This document shows positions 9,388 to 17,747 of a DNA stretch of 64,000 nt, piece after piece. Position numbers and translations under genes: made by a program. Source of the stretch: Dyadobacter sp. CY326. GTDB taxonomy: Bacteria > Bacteroidota > Bacteroidia > Cytophagales > Spirosomataceae. The notes below the pieces were generated by a model, which was not told the origin of the DNA, did no database searches, and worked only from the letters and a program-made list of their open reading frames with translations. The DNA is taken from assembly GCF_021390515.1 (NCBI RefSeq), contig NZ_JAJUXI010000004.1, positions 482,814 through 546,813 of the forward strand, given 5' to 3'. Every line of letters begins with the position of its first letter. Within the stretch, counting starts at the first letter, position 1.

Positions 9388-12346
9388 CAGAATCCATCCG
9401 CGTGATTTCAACGACTTCAATGGTCAAAAAGCCGAACTCTTCCATCACTACACCGCGAATTTTATAAACTCCTTTCACGGCAAAATTGAATTTCGCAGCA
9501 ACCTGCGGAAAATGCACGGTGTCAATGAAATGCCCTTCCTGATCCAGAAAAGTGCCGAATTGCATGGTTTCGCCTTTTGAAGTCCGTGTATTTTTAACGG
9601 CAACCAAATAGCCATATTGCACAACTTCGCGGTTGATATAATGGTGCAAATCCTTGCTCATGATGCTTTTGGGTAACGCATTTTTAAGCATATCAAACGG
9701 GCTGCAAAGTGAAAAGCCCAGTAATTCAATCTGGTCATAAGCGTCGTCAATGGGCGACGAATGGAATGTGGGCAGCTCGTAATCCTTCACTTCTGTATGA
9801 AATAACTGCTTTTGCGGCACTTTCGAAGGCGTTTTACTCAGCCTGAAATGCGCTTTCCACAACAATGTCTTCTTATTAATGCCCGTAAACCGGAATGCAT
9901 CAATACGGATCAGGATCGTCAGCTGTTCAATCGAAATCGGCACGCGGTCCAGGAAATTATTCAATGATGTAAATGCGCCTTCCTGCTCGCGCGCCGCCAG
10001 GATTTTATGAATGGTTTTTTCTTCAATCTCATTCAAAAACTGCAAACCCAGATAAATTTCTTTCCCCTCAATGGCCGACTGCGCATAACTGTGGTTCACG
10101 CAGGGCGCCAATATCGTCGCACCCATCATGCGGGCTTCGTGCAGGTAAAGTTCGGGACTGTAAAATCCGCCGCCGTTGTTCAAAACGGCCACCATGTATT
10201 CCAATGGATAATAAGCTTTCAGAAAAAGCGTCTGATAACTTTCGACGGCATAGGACGCGGAATGCCCTTTTGCAAATGCATATCCGGCAAAACTTGCAAT
10301 TTGATTCCAGATTTCCTGCGTTGTCTGGGGCTCATAACCCATGTCATTGCAGTTTTTGAAATACTTCTTTCTGACACGCTCAAACTCATCCCGGCCTCGA
10401 AACTTTCCGCTCATTCCGCGGCGAATCACGTCCGCTTCACCGAGCGTAAGCTTCGCAAAAAAGTGCGCAACTTTGATCACGTCTTCCTGGTAAACCATAA
10501 TGCCGTATGTTTCAGGCATTAACTCCAATAACTTGGGATGCGCTTCGCTGATTTTCTCAGGATTTTGATGGCGCAAAATATATTCACGCATCATGCCGCT
10601 CTTGGCAACACCCGGGCGAATAATGGAGCTCGCGGCCACCAAACCAAGATAATTGTCAACTTCCAGCTTGCGGAGCAGCATGCGCATGGCAGGAGATTCC
10701 ACATAAAAACAGCCAATGCATTGCCCCTGCTTGATCAGCGCATTGATCTTCGGATCTTTTTTGAATTTTTTAACATCATCAATATCAATTGGAGGCTCTT
10801 CCGGACGGTTGTAACGAATGACTTCCAGCGTCTCCTTAATTTTTGCCAAGCCGCGCTGAGCCAAAATATCATATTTATTCAGCCCAACATCTTCCGCGAT
10901 AACCATATCAAATTGCGTCGTCGGGAAGCCTTTTGGTGGCAAATCCGTCGCGGTAAAATAATGGATAGGCCGCTCCGAAATCAAAATCCCGCCCGCATGA
11001 ATGCTCAAATGATTGGGCTGGTTGTTGTCTTGCAGATAACCCGCATATTTCACAACCAGACTGCTGATCTGATCAAGTTTTTTTGGATCAAATTTCCCGT
11101 TGTTCAGCGCATCAATCTCGTAAGCGGGCAAACCGAAAACTTTGCCCAATTCACGAACCGCGGCACTGTGTTGAAATGTGCTGTAAGTGGCGAGGAGAGA
11201 AGCCTGGCCGTTTTTACCAAATGTTTCGAAAATATATCGGGTAACATCTTCCCGGTCACGCCATGAAAAATCAATGTCAAAATCGGGCGGATTTTTTCGA
11301 TGTAAATTGATGAACCGCTCAAAATAAAGATCCAGCTCAATGGGGTCGACATTGGTGATGTTGAGCAAATAAGCAATGATGCTGTTGGCTCCGCTTCCCC
11401 GCCCGACATAATAATAACTTTGCCGGCGCGCATAACTGATAATGTCATGATTGACCAGGAAGAAAGGGACAAAATTTTGTTTTTGAATCAAATCAAGCTC
11501 CATCGCGATCCGGTCAAAGATATCGTCCGTCACATGATCGCCATACCGGTATCCAAGGGCTTGATAACTTAATGATGAAAGTCGCTGATAATCATCTCGT
11601 TCGCTCGCTCCATACACACGCAGGTTCTGATGTTCACGATCATCACCAAAATTGAAATGAATGCTGCATTCCTCCATCAACTTTTGCGTGTTATGGATAA
11701 TGAAGTCCAGATCTTTTTCCCTGAAATGATATTCAAGCACTTTCAACGGGACGATTTGTTCAGATTCTTCCGCCGTGTCAGTTGCCGGAAGCTTGCTTAG
11801 CAATGTGTTGCAGTCGACGGCACGCAGCAGCCTGTGCATGTTGAAATCACGCTTGTTTCGAAAAGTCAGCGGCTGCAAAACGATCAGCTTTTCCTTTTGC
11901 TTAAATATAGGTGAGAAGCGGATCTTGTTCAGGTCTTTCAGCGAAACACCGACATATTCATTGGGCAGAAGTTTTTCCCTTTTTGATTGCAAAAGCGTTT
12001 CAAACGGATAAATGAATGCCGTATTTTCAAGCTCGGGCGCTTCCTCTGGAAAGGGTAATTTTTCGTGAGAATGTTTTGATAAATAACTGTTTAATTGCTG
12101 AAAACCAGCATTATTCTTTGCCAAGCCCACGAATTGCTGGTGCGCGCCATTCCTGAAATCGATCCCGACAATCGGTTTTACGTCATATTTCGGTGCCATT
12201 CTTATAAAATTCAAACAGCCGGATGTATTGTTGATATCGGTCAAGGCGATACAGCCATAACCGTTTTCCCTGGTCAATTGAAGCAATTCCTGCTCAGGAA
12301 TCGTCCCGAACCGAAGGCTGAAATAAGAATGACAGTTGAGTAGCAT
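9377..12346 (-). CDS. DnaE2-like DNA polymerase III alpha subunit (ImuC type)
   Basis: A C-family DNA polymerase of 989 residues from the ATG at 12346; a TTG at 12364 would add six residues. It is shorter than replicative Bacteroidota DnaE (about 1,200). The catalytic palm motif PDFDIDF is near residues 354-360, preceded by the GRGSGANS loop, and the third acidic residue lies in LNKYDIL. The N-terminal PHP domain looks degenerate: LLNCHSYFS lacks the first His of the usual HxHS, and ALTDINN replaces TDH. The length, degenerate PHP domain and proximity to dinB and an S24 repressor argue for an error-prone, damage-induced polymerase. It is probably the second DnaE of the genome, not the replicative one. 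Confidence 0.85.
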   Translation of the reverse strand: MLLNCHSYFSLRFGTIPEQELLQLTRENGYGCIALTDINNTSGCLNFIRMAPKYDVKPIVGIDFRNGAHQQFVGLAKNNAGFQQLNSYLSKHSHEKLPFPEEAPELENTAFIYPFETLLQSKREKLLPNEYVGVSLKDLNKIRFSPIFKQKEKLIVLQPLTFRNKRDFNMHRLLRAVDCNTLLSKLPATDTAEESEQIVPLKVLEYHFREKDLDFIIHNTQKLMEECSIHFNFGDDREHQNLRVYGASERDDYQRLSSLSYQALGYRYGDHVTDDIFDRIAMELDLIQKQNFVPFFLVNHDIISYARRQSYYYVGRGSGANSIIAYLLNITNVDPIELDLYFERFINLHRKNPPDFDIDFSWRDREDVTRYIFETFGKNGQASLLATYSTFQHSAAVRELGKVFGLPAYEIDALNNGKFDPKKLDQISSLVVKYAGYLQDNNQPNHLSIHAGGILISERPIHYFTATDLPPKGFPTTQFDMVIAEDVGLNKYDILAQRGLAKIKETLEVIRYNRPEEPPIDIDDVKKFKKDPKINALIKQGQCIGCFYVESPAMRMLLRKLEVDNYLGLVAASSIIRPGVAKSGMMREYILRHQNPEKISEAHPKLLELMPETYGIMVYQEDVIKVAHFFAKLTLGEADVIRRGMSGKFRGRDEFERVRKKYFKNCNDMGYEPQTTQEIWNQIASFAGYAFAKGHSASYAVESYQTLFLKAYYPLEYMVAVLNNGGGFYSPELYLHEARMMGATILAPCVNHSYAQSAIEGKEIYLGLQFLNEIEEKTIHKILAAREQEGAFTSLNNFLDRVPISIEQLTILIRIDAFRFTGINKKTLLWKAHFRLSKTPSKVPQKQLFHTEVKDYELPTFHSSPIDDAYDQIELLGFSLCSPFDMLKNALPKSIMSKDLHHYINREVVQYGYLVAVKNTRTSKGETMQFGTFLDQEGHFIDTVHFPQVAAKFNFAVKGVYKIRGVVMEEFGFLTIEVVEITRMDSAMR

Positions 12347-12375
12347 GGCAATTGGGGGAAACAAACTTTTTTACT

Positions 12376-12395
12376 TACTTTTAACGTTAGTAACG
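12376..12395. promoter_or_regulatory. higBA promoter/operator candidate, shared with dnaE
   Basis: TACTTTTA (12376-12383) is close to the -7 consensus TAnnTTTG and lies 22 bp before the higB ATG. It is followed by the perfect inverted repeat CGTTA-g-TAACG (12385-12395). HigA-type antitoxins normally bind such palindromes. The gap to the divergent dnaE ATG is only 58 bp, so a bound repressor could affect both genes. Confidence 0.45.
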
Positions 12396-12404
12396 CACTA
12401 CGAT

Positions 12405-12686
12405 ATGATTCTAAATTTTTCGTCTAAACACACTGAAAAAATATGGCTTGGCGAAACGGTCACTAAAATGCCACTGGAAATTCAGGCAATAGGCCGGAGA
12501 AAGCTGAGAATGCTGAACAACGCTCAGAACCTTGCCGATTTGCGCATTCCTCCTGCCAATCGTCTCGAAAAGCTGTCTGGAACATTGAAAGATTTTTATA
12601 GTATCAGAGTCAATGATCAGTGGCGAATTGTTTTTATATGGCAAGACGGAAATGCATCTGATGTAAACATTGTAGACTATCATTAA
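12405..12686 (+). CDS. higB: HigB-like RelE-superfamily toxin
   Basis: 93 residues from the ATG at 12405; the longer frame from 12336 runs back through the dnaE start and is rejected. The sequence follows the HigB pattern: MILNFSSKHTEKIWLG, RRKLRMLNNAQNLADLR, then LSGTLKDFYSIRVNDQWRI and the closing VDYH. HigB toxins are ribosome-dependent mRNA interferases. The antitoxin gene starts 10 nt downstream, which is the reversed toxin-first order typical of HigBA. Confidence 0.9.
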   Translation: MILNFSSKHTEKIWLGETVTKMPLEIQAIGRRKLRMLNNAQNLADLRIPPANRLEKLSGTLKDFYSIRVNDQWRIVFIWQDGNASDVNIVDYH

Positions 12687-12696
12687 TTTAGGCATA

Positions 12697-12996
12697 ATGG
12701 AAAAACTTAATAATGTTCATCCCGGCGAAATCCTTTCAGAAGAGTTCTTAATTCCAATGGGCATTTCTGCATATAAGCTGGCCAAAGACACTGCTATTCC
12801 TCAGACAAGGATCAGCGAAATCATCAAAGGACGAAGACGAATTACTGCGGACACGGCACTTCGGTTGAGTAAATATTTTGGAACTTCGGCCAAATTCTGG
12901 CTCGGTTTGCAAGATGATTTTGACTTGGAAGAAGAACAGCATTTGATTTCCCAGGATTTAAAAAATATAAAAACACTTGACCAAAAGGCGGCATAA
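12697..12996 (+). CDS. higA: HigA antitoxin (XRE family)
   Basis: A 99-residue helix-turn-helix antitoxin. The start VHPGEILSEEFLIPMGIS and the central motif QTRISEIIKGRRRIT with TADTALRLSKYFGTSAKFWL are the standard HigA/VapI signature. It should neutralise HigB by direct binding and repress the operon through its helix-turn-helix. The C-terminal DLEEEQHLI tail is the usual charged end. It ends 18 bp before the dinB stop codon, so the toxin-antitoxin pair sits between dinB and dnaE with opposite orientation. Confidence 0.92.
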   Translation: MEKLNNVHPGEILSEEFLIPMGISAYKLAKDTAIPQTRISEIIKGRRRITADTALRLSKYFGTSAKFWLGLQDDFDLEEEQHLISQDLKNIKTLDQKAA

Positions 12997-13014
12997 GCAG
13001 CAAATCTCATAAAA

Positions 13015-14244
13015 TCACGCATTCCTATGCGCGGGGATAGTGGGTGGGTCGCCGTTGAAGGGATTTCCCATGCTGGAAATGTTTGGAATGCCGATGGTTG
13101 TGCCCCAGCTCAGAATGGCGTTTCCGCGCTTGTCTGTTCCATATCGGTTTCTGATGTAATCCATTGCTTGATATAAATTGAGCTTTTCCTCAGAATCATC
13201 GAACATATTAATCTGGTGATTGCCCGTGACGAGATCGCTGAAATTCACACCCACAAGCCGCACCATCATTCTCCGGTTATGAAGCTGGTCAAAAAGCCGC
13301 TCGATTTGCGGAATGAGCACGTGATCGGCAGACGTGTAGGGAATCTTGACTTGCTTTGAAAATGTGTTAAAATCTGAGTAGCGAATTTTAACTGAAACAC
13401 AAGATGTTAGCTTGTTGCCATTGCGCAACTGATAAGCCAGATTTTCTCCCATCGCGCGCAGCATTTCACGCATTCGCTTTACGTCACCCGTATCTTTCCC
13501 GAAAGTACGCTCATTGGAAATCGACTTTCGTTCGTGAAAAGGAACAATAGGGGAGTTGTCCAACCCATTTGCCCTGTTCCAAAGCAGCACGCCATTTTTA
13601 CCTAAAATCTCACCCATCATTTCAACGGGCATTTCCTGAATGGTTTTGACATATTTGATCCCCATGTTGTAAAGAATCTTGTTTGTCTTGTCGCCAACCA
13701 TCGGGATTTTTTGCACATGCATGGGAGCTAAAAAGCTCTTTTCCGTTCCAGCGTCGACTTTCTTGTGGTTATCTGGCTTGGCTTCACCCGTCGCCACTTT
13801 CGACACGACTTTACTCGTCGAAAGTCCGCAAGAAATCGGCAGCCCGCTTTCCCGCTTGATTTGCTCGCGAAGATTTGTTGCCATCTGATAGGTTCCGAAG
13901 AACTTGTCCATGCCAGACAAATCGGCGTAAAACTCGTCAATGCTGGCCTTTTCGAATACAGGCACGGTCTGGGCAATGATCTCCGACACGACTTTCGATT
14001 CATTGGAATAAAGTCCGCTGTCACCACGAATGATAGTCGCTTCGGGGCACAGCATTCTTGCCATTTTCATTGACATGCCCGAGTGAACGCCAAAAGGTCG
14101 CGTTTCATAGCTGCATGCTGCCACAACACCACGGTCGCCAGTTCCGCCGACAAGGACTGGCCGGTTATTCAATCGACTATCGTGCTTTCTTTCAACGGAT
14201 ACAAAGAATGTATCCAAGTCCAAATGTAATATCGTGCGCTCCAT
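13015..14244 (-). CDS. dinB: DNA polymerase IV (Y family, DinB)
   Basis: A translesion DNA polymerase of 409 residues. The catalytic acids are visible: D9 in ILHLDLDTFF, and D103/E104 in ASIDEFYADLSGMD. The CSYETRPFGVHSGMSM segment near residues 44-59 is the Y-family finger motif, and two helix-hairpin-helix stretches follow (VQKIPMVGDKTNKIL, QEMPVEMMGEILGKNG). The C-terminal little-finger domain starts near residue 240 (RKSISNERTFG). I see no obvious C-terminal beta-clamp motif of the QL(S/D)LF kind, though MFDDSEEKLNLYQ is a weak candidate. It is transcribed divergently from the S24 repressor across a palindrome-rich 139-bp gap. HigBA separates its end from dnaE. Confidence 0.95.
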   Translation of the reverse strand: MERTILHLDLDTFFVSVERKHDSRLNNRPVLVGGTGDRGVVAACSYETRPFGVHSGMSMKMARMLCPEATIIRGDSGLYSNESKVVSEIIAQTVPVFEKASIDEFYADLSGMDKFFGTYQMATNLREQIKRESGLPISCGLSTSKVVSKVATGEAKPDNHKKVDAGTEKSFLAPMHVQKIPMVGDKTNKILYNMGIKYVKTIQEMPVEMMGEILGKNGVLLWNRANGLDNSPIVPFHERKSISNERTFGKDTGDVKRMREMLRAMGENLAYQLRNGNKLTSCVSVKIRYSDFNTFSKQVKIPYTSADHVLIPQIERLFDQLHNRRMMVRLVGVNFSDLVTGNHQINMFDDSEEKLNLYQAMDYIRNRYGTDKRGNAILSWGTTIGIPNISSMGNPFNGDPPTIPAHRNA

Positions 14245-14267
14245 CGTTTGGAATTTTTACAAATTTA

Positions 14268-14321
14268 TGGATTTATTCCAAATATATGGAGCATATCCAA
14301 AATTTAAAAGGAAATATTCCA
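14268..14321. promoter_or_regulatory. Three palindromic operator candidates (TGGA-N5-TCCA)
   Basis: Three 13-bp palindromes sit in the dinB/repressor gap: TGGATTTATTCCA (14268-14280), TGGAGCATATCCA (14287-14299) and AGGAAATATTCCA (14309-14321). The right half-sites ATTCCAAA, TATCCAAA and ATTCCAAA start at 14275, 14294 and 14316, spaced 19 and 22 bp, about two helical turns. Site 1 overlaps the candidate dinB -7 box, and site 3 lies just upstream of the repressor's -7 box. This is the layout expected for an autorepressing LexA-like regulator controlling both genes. Confidence 0.6.
14279..14286 (-). promoter_or_regulatory. Candidate -7 promoter box for dinB
   Basis: Read on the minus strand this is TATATTTG, a match to TAnnTTTG, 34 bp before the dinB ATG. 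It partly overlaps the first palindrome, so a bound repressor would block it. No clear -33 element is seen. Confidence 0.45.
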
Positions 14322-14331
14322 AAAATGTTTG

Positions 14332-14339
14332 TATCTTTG
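14332..14339 (+). promoter_or_regulatory. Candidate -7 promoter box for the S24 repressor gene
   Basis: TATCTTTG matches TAnnTTTG and is 44 bp before the repressor ATG. The third palindrome (14309-14321) falls between this box and the position expected for the -33 element, which fits autorepression. Confidence 0.45.
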
Positions 14340-14383
14340 CTATTCACAAGGAGTTAACATTTTTTTTGACAGATTAGCCGCAT

Positions 14384-15160
14384 ATGCAAATCGACGAAGA
14401 GTTTAAGCGTTTTAAGCAAATTAGGGAAGAGCTGAATTTGACCCAATCTGCATTCGCGGAAGAGCTGGGCATCAGCGCGACGACTGCCGACATTGAAAGA
14501 GGCAGGACGCGGATTCCGGGACAGGTTGTAAAGGAACTTTTGAAAAAATACCATATCAATCCACTTTGGCTGTTTGGTGACAGCAAGCAGAAATATTTGA
14601 ACGCGGAAAAAATATTAATGAGTCCCAAAGTCGTCACCGTCGACAGCACGGGCAATGACAACATTGTGTTGGTCAATGCAAAAGCAGCGGCGGGTTATCC
14701 CAACAATATTGGCGATGCGCAGTGGTTTGAAACTTTACCGGCTTTTTCAATTCCATTGCCTGAGTATCGCAATGCCACGTTTCGTGGATTTCAGGTCGAT
14801 GGGGATAGCATGATGCCTGTGCTTCATTCGGGAGAGTGGATCGTTGGTAAGGCGTTGGATGATTGGGAGGATTTAAATCCGAAGCAGATTTATGTGGTTG
14901 TGACAGTTGATAGTATTTTGGTAAAGAAAATACAAAAAGAAAACGAGTCAACATTCGTAAACCTCATATCCTCAAATCCGGAATACAGTCCCATCCGCAT
15001 TGACCGCAACGAAATTAAGGAAATTTGGATCGTCAACAGCAAGTTGACATTTGATTTGGAAGCAGACAACAAGCAAGTCAGCCTGCTAAGCCTGCATACG
15101 GAGATGAAGGAATTAAAGGAGGAGATGAAGAAGCTGGTAAAAGATGTCGTGCTGAAATAG
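14384..15160 (+). CDS. LexA-like XRE/S24 self-cleaving repressor
   Basis: 258 residues. An N-terminal helix-turn-helix (about 8-65: RFKQIREELNLTQSAFAEEL, GISATTADIERGRT) is joined to a C-terminal S24 peptidase domain. The catalytic Ser142 is in GDSMMPVLHSGEW, and the catalytic Lys is K181 or K182 in VDSILVKKIQ. An Ala-Gly pair at 103-104 (AAAGY) sits where LexA and phage repressors cut themselves after DNA damage. This fits a damage-responsive repressor of the divergent dinB gene and possibly dnaE. The C-terminal tail (MKELKEEMKKLVKD) is a predicted short coiled coil, which is unusual for LexA itself. It could also be a prophage-type repressor, but there are no phage genes nearby. Confidence 0.88.
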   Translation: MQIDEEFKRFKQIREELNLTQSAFAEELGISATTADIERGRTRIPGQVVKELLKKYHINPLWLFGDSKQKYLNAEKILMSPKVVTVDSTGNDNIVLVNAKAAAGYPNNIGDAQWFETLPAFSIPLPEYRNATFRGFQVDGDSMMPVLHSGEWIVGKALDDWEDLNPKQIYVVVTVDSILVKKIQKENESTFVNLISSNPEYSPIRIDRNEIKEIWIVNSKLTFDLEADNKQVSLLSLHTEMKELKEEMKKLVKDVVLK

Positions 15161-15175
15161 CACGATTAGCCAAGG

Positions 15176-15568
15176 TCAAAAGTCGAAAGGATTTACCGTA
15201 TTTAATCCGCCTATATTGACAAAATCTTTGGTATTTCTTGTAACAAGCGTGAGGTCATAGACCATTGCTGTGGCAGCAATGATTGCATCAGGCAGTTTGA
15301 GATTGTATTGTTTTCTAATAGCTGCGGTTCTTATCTTAATCTCTTTCTCCAATTCAATGATTGTCGAATCCTCAATAAATGCATGTAAAACTTTCAAGTC
15401 ATCTTCGGACGCCGCCTTCCAGCAGTATAGCTCGATTTCAGTTATTGACGAGATGATTACTTTGTAATCTTTCGCAATCTGATCAATAAAATTTTCAGCA
15501 TTTGTTGGAAATTGCTGTTGGAGAAAATAGATAACCGTGTTGGTGTCCCAGAGATATTTTATTCCCAT
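15176..15568 (-). CDS. vapC: PIN-domain ribonuclease toxin (VapC type)
   Basis: A 130-residue PIN domain. The acidic metal-binding residues are in place: D8 in YLWDTNTVIYFL, a Glu in SITEIELYCW, D94 in LKLPDAIIAATA, and D116 in TRNTKDF. VapC toxins cleave tRNA or rRNA. Its start overlaps the end of the upstream small gene by 10 bp, which is the standard antitoxin-toxin coupling. It is convergent with the S24 repressor gene, leaving a 15-bp gap between the two ends. Confidence 0.9.
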   Translation of the reverse strand: MGIKYLWDTNTVIYFLQQQFPTNAENFIDQIAKDYKVIISSITEIELYCWKAASEDDLKVLHAFIEDSTIIELEKEIKIRTAAIRKQYNLKLPDAIIAATAMVYDLTLVTRNTKDFVNIGGLNTVNPFDF

Positions 15569-15777
15569 CCTCCGCGGAGTTCATCCAGCTGCTTGTCGAC
15601 TTGTTGGATGGATTGTTTAGACATTCCTCCTTTGTATTTTAAAACTTCGGACCTATTATTCGATGATAATGGAGTGTCCCAAGCTTTTCTCAAAGTAATC
15701 AGTTCAAGGCGCTCCATATCCATCAAAAGATTGATTGCCTTGTCATTAATTATATCAACTGTGATGGTGTGTCTCAT
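15559..15777 (-). CDS. Putative antitoxin partner of the PIN toxin
   Basis: 72 residues from the ATG at 15777; an upstream in-frame start at 15813 adds 12 residues of poor quality and is rejected. It starts MRHTITVDIINDKAINLLMD, which suits a ribbon or Phd-like DNA-binding antitoxin, and ends in a charged tail (QQVDKQLDELRGGWE) likely to contact the toxin. The family is not one I can name with certainty. Overlap with vapC by 10 bp and gene order (antitoxin first) are the main grounds for the call. Confidence 0.75.
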   Translation of the reverse strand: MRHTITVDIINDKAINLLMDMERLELITLRKAWDTPLSSNNRSEVLKYKGGMSKQSIQQVDKQLDELRGGWE

Positions 15778-15838
15778 ATTCTTGCATTTAAAAGTGCTAC
15801 AATATACAAACAAGTTCTAATGTTTGCTGCTGGATTAT

Positions 15839-17620
15839 CTACGCCTCCTCGGCAACCAACTGCTTCTCGTACAATTCCTTGTAAGCCTTGTTTAGCGCCA
15901 TGAGCTCAGTGTGGGTGCCTTGCTCTATAATTTTCCCTTCGTCGAGGACAACGATGCGGTCGGCTAGTTTGGCGGAGGAAACGCGATGGGAAATGATCAC
16001 AGAGGTGCGCTGATCCATGATGCGTTTCATATTATTCAGGATAATGTTTTCGGTATTTGTGTCTACTGCCGAAAGGCAGTCGTCCAAAACAAGGATTTTT
16101 GGGTCTCTTGCGATGGCCCGGGAAATGGAAAGACGCTGTTTTTGTCCACCGGATAAGGTTATGCCGCGCTCGCCGAGCATGGTTTGATAGCCTTGTGGGA
16201 AATCGATGATATTGTTATAAAGATCAGCATCTTTGACAGCCTGCTCAATCCTTTCAAATGGCATATCCGTTGTTCCGAAACGCACATTGTTTTCAATGGA
16301 ATCAGAAAAAAGGAAAACATCCTGCGGCACGTAACCAATTTGCCGGCGATAAGCATGAACATCATAATCGCGCATAGGAATGTTGTCAATCAAAATCTCA
16401 CCTTCGGTTGGATCATATAAACGACATAGCAAGTGCGCCAGCGTACTTTTACCGGAACCAGTCGTCCCCAGAATGGCGACGGTTTCGCCCTGTTTTACTT
16501 CCAAATCAAAGTCGTGCAATGCTTTAATGCCTGAATCCGGATATGTAAATCCTACATTCTTGAAAGTGATTTTGCCGTCCAATGGTTTTTTCAAATTTTT
16601 GACAGAAACCAATGTTGTTTTTTCATTCAAAAACTCATTAATCCGGGTCTGCGAAGAAGCCGCCCGCTGGATTTGACTCGTGGTCCAGCCGAGTGCCATC
16701 ACGGGCCAGGTTAGCATATTGACATATAAAATGAACTCGGTAATGTTGCCAGGTGTGAGGTTTCCATTGATAATTTCCTGTCCGCCAATGTAAATGACCA
16801 GCACATTACTAAACCCGATGAGCAGCATGATAATCGGGAAGAAGAATGCATCCACCCGCGTAAGGCTCAGCGATTTTGTTTTGAAGTCTTCCGCCTCTTT
16901 TTGAAAGTTGGTAAAAGAATGTTTTTCCTGAACAAAGGATTTGATAACGCGGATTCCGGAAAACGCTTCCTGCACGTAAGTGGAAAGCCCGGAAAGCTGC
17001 TTTTGGATCGCCTGCGATCTTTTCATGATCATGTTATTAACCACATAAACGCTGATCGAAAGCACCGGAAGCGGTAACAAAACGAAGATCGTCAGCTTCG
17101 TGCTCACCGAAAGCATGTAGGAAATAACGAGAAAGAAAAGCACAATGAGGTTGATCCCGTACATCAGAGCCGGGCCCAAATAAATACGGACATTGCTAAC
17201 ATCTTCCGAAATGCGGGCCATCAAATCGCCCGTGCTGTGGCGGCGGAAAAAACTGGCTGGCAATGTCTGGTAATGGCTGTAAATATCATTTTTGAGTTCA
17301 AACTCAATGTGCCGCGACATAACAATAATGGTCTGCCGCACCAGGAACAGGAAAATCCCTTTTAGCAACGCCATTAATAGAATAAGAAGCCCGTAAAGCA
17401 GAATGCTGAAAGCGAAAATGTCGTACATCTCACTTTGCAATGAGGCGCCATTGAACAAATAATAAATGTCCAGCGTCTCAATCACCAGATCCAGCGCATA
17501 TCTGACGAGCTGGGCGGGTATGATGCCAAAAAGGTTAGAAATAATCGTAAAAATGGTCCCCAAAATCAGATACCATTTGTATTTCCACAAGTACTGGTTG
17601 AGGTACTTTAATGCTTTCAC
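15839..17620 (-). CDS. ABC transporter, fused permease and ATPase (MsbA-like)
   Basis: 593 residues forming a half-transporter that should homodimerise in the inner membrane. Six hydrophobic segments fill residues about 15-310 (type IV exporter fold). The ATPase carries Walker A GTTGSGKST at 385-393, a Q-loop in GYVPQDVFLFSD, the signature LSGGQKQRL near 490, Walker B ILVLDDCLSAVD, and the H-loop Asp-Glu-His stretch SVIISHR. The Walker B glutamate position is occupied by Asp-Cys (LDDC), where the usual catalytic Glu follows the Asp; the pattern LDDxLSAVD is common in this subfamily. The substrate (lipid or drug) cannot be told. It is monocistronic and divergent from nusB. Confidence 0.93.
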   Translation of the reverse strand: MKALKYLNQYLWKYKWYLILGTIFTIISNLFGIIPAQLVRYALDLVIETLDIYYLFNGASLQSEMYDIFAFSILLYGLLILLMALLKGIFLFLVRQTIIVMSRHIEFELKNDIYSHYQTLPASFFRRHSTGDLMARISEDVSNVRIYLGPALMYGINLIVLFFLVISYMLSVSTKLTIFVLLPLPVLSISVYVVNNMIMKRSQAIQKQLSGLSTYVQEAFSGIRVIKSFVQEKHSFTNFQKEAEDFKTKSLSLTRVDAFFFPIIMLLIGFSNVLVIYIGGQEIINGNLTPGNITEFILYVNMLTWPVMALGWTTSQIQRAASSQTRINEFLNEKTTLVSVKNLKKPLDGKITFKNVGFTYPDSGIKALHDFDLEVKQGETVAILGTTGSGKSTLAHLLCRLYDPTEGEILIDNIPMRDYDVHAYRRQIGYVPQDVFLFSDSIENNVRFGTTDMPFERIEQAVKDADLYNNIIDFPQGYQTMLGERGITLSGGQKQRLSISRAIARDPKILVLDDCLSAVDTNTENIILNNMKRIMDQRTSVIISHRVSSAKLADRIVVLDEGKIIEQGTHTELMALNKAYKELYEKQLVAEEA

Positions 17621-17747
17621 TATTCGTTATTTTAGACTGCGGACTTCCTGTGCGGGACGGGCAATAACTAACCAACATCCTATCGTTTCAAAACGTTGCA
17701 AAATTAAAAGACGCCATTTCATTTTTTCGATTCTAAACAAAATAGTC

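Noticed and set aside
10007..11266. Two long plus-strand frames of 171 and 242 codons
   Set aside because: They lie fully antisense inside the dnaE gene; the translations show no domain and the minus-strand protein is clearly the real one.
12336..12404. N-terminal extension of HigB
   Set aside because: It would read back into the dnaE start region; the ATG at 12405 matches the family's normal N-terminus.
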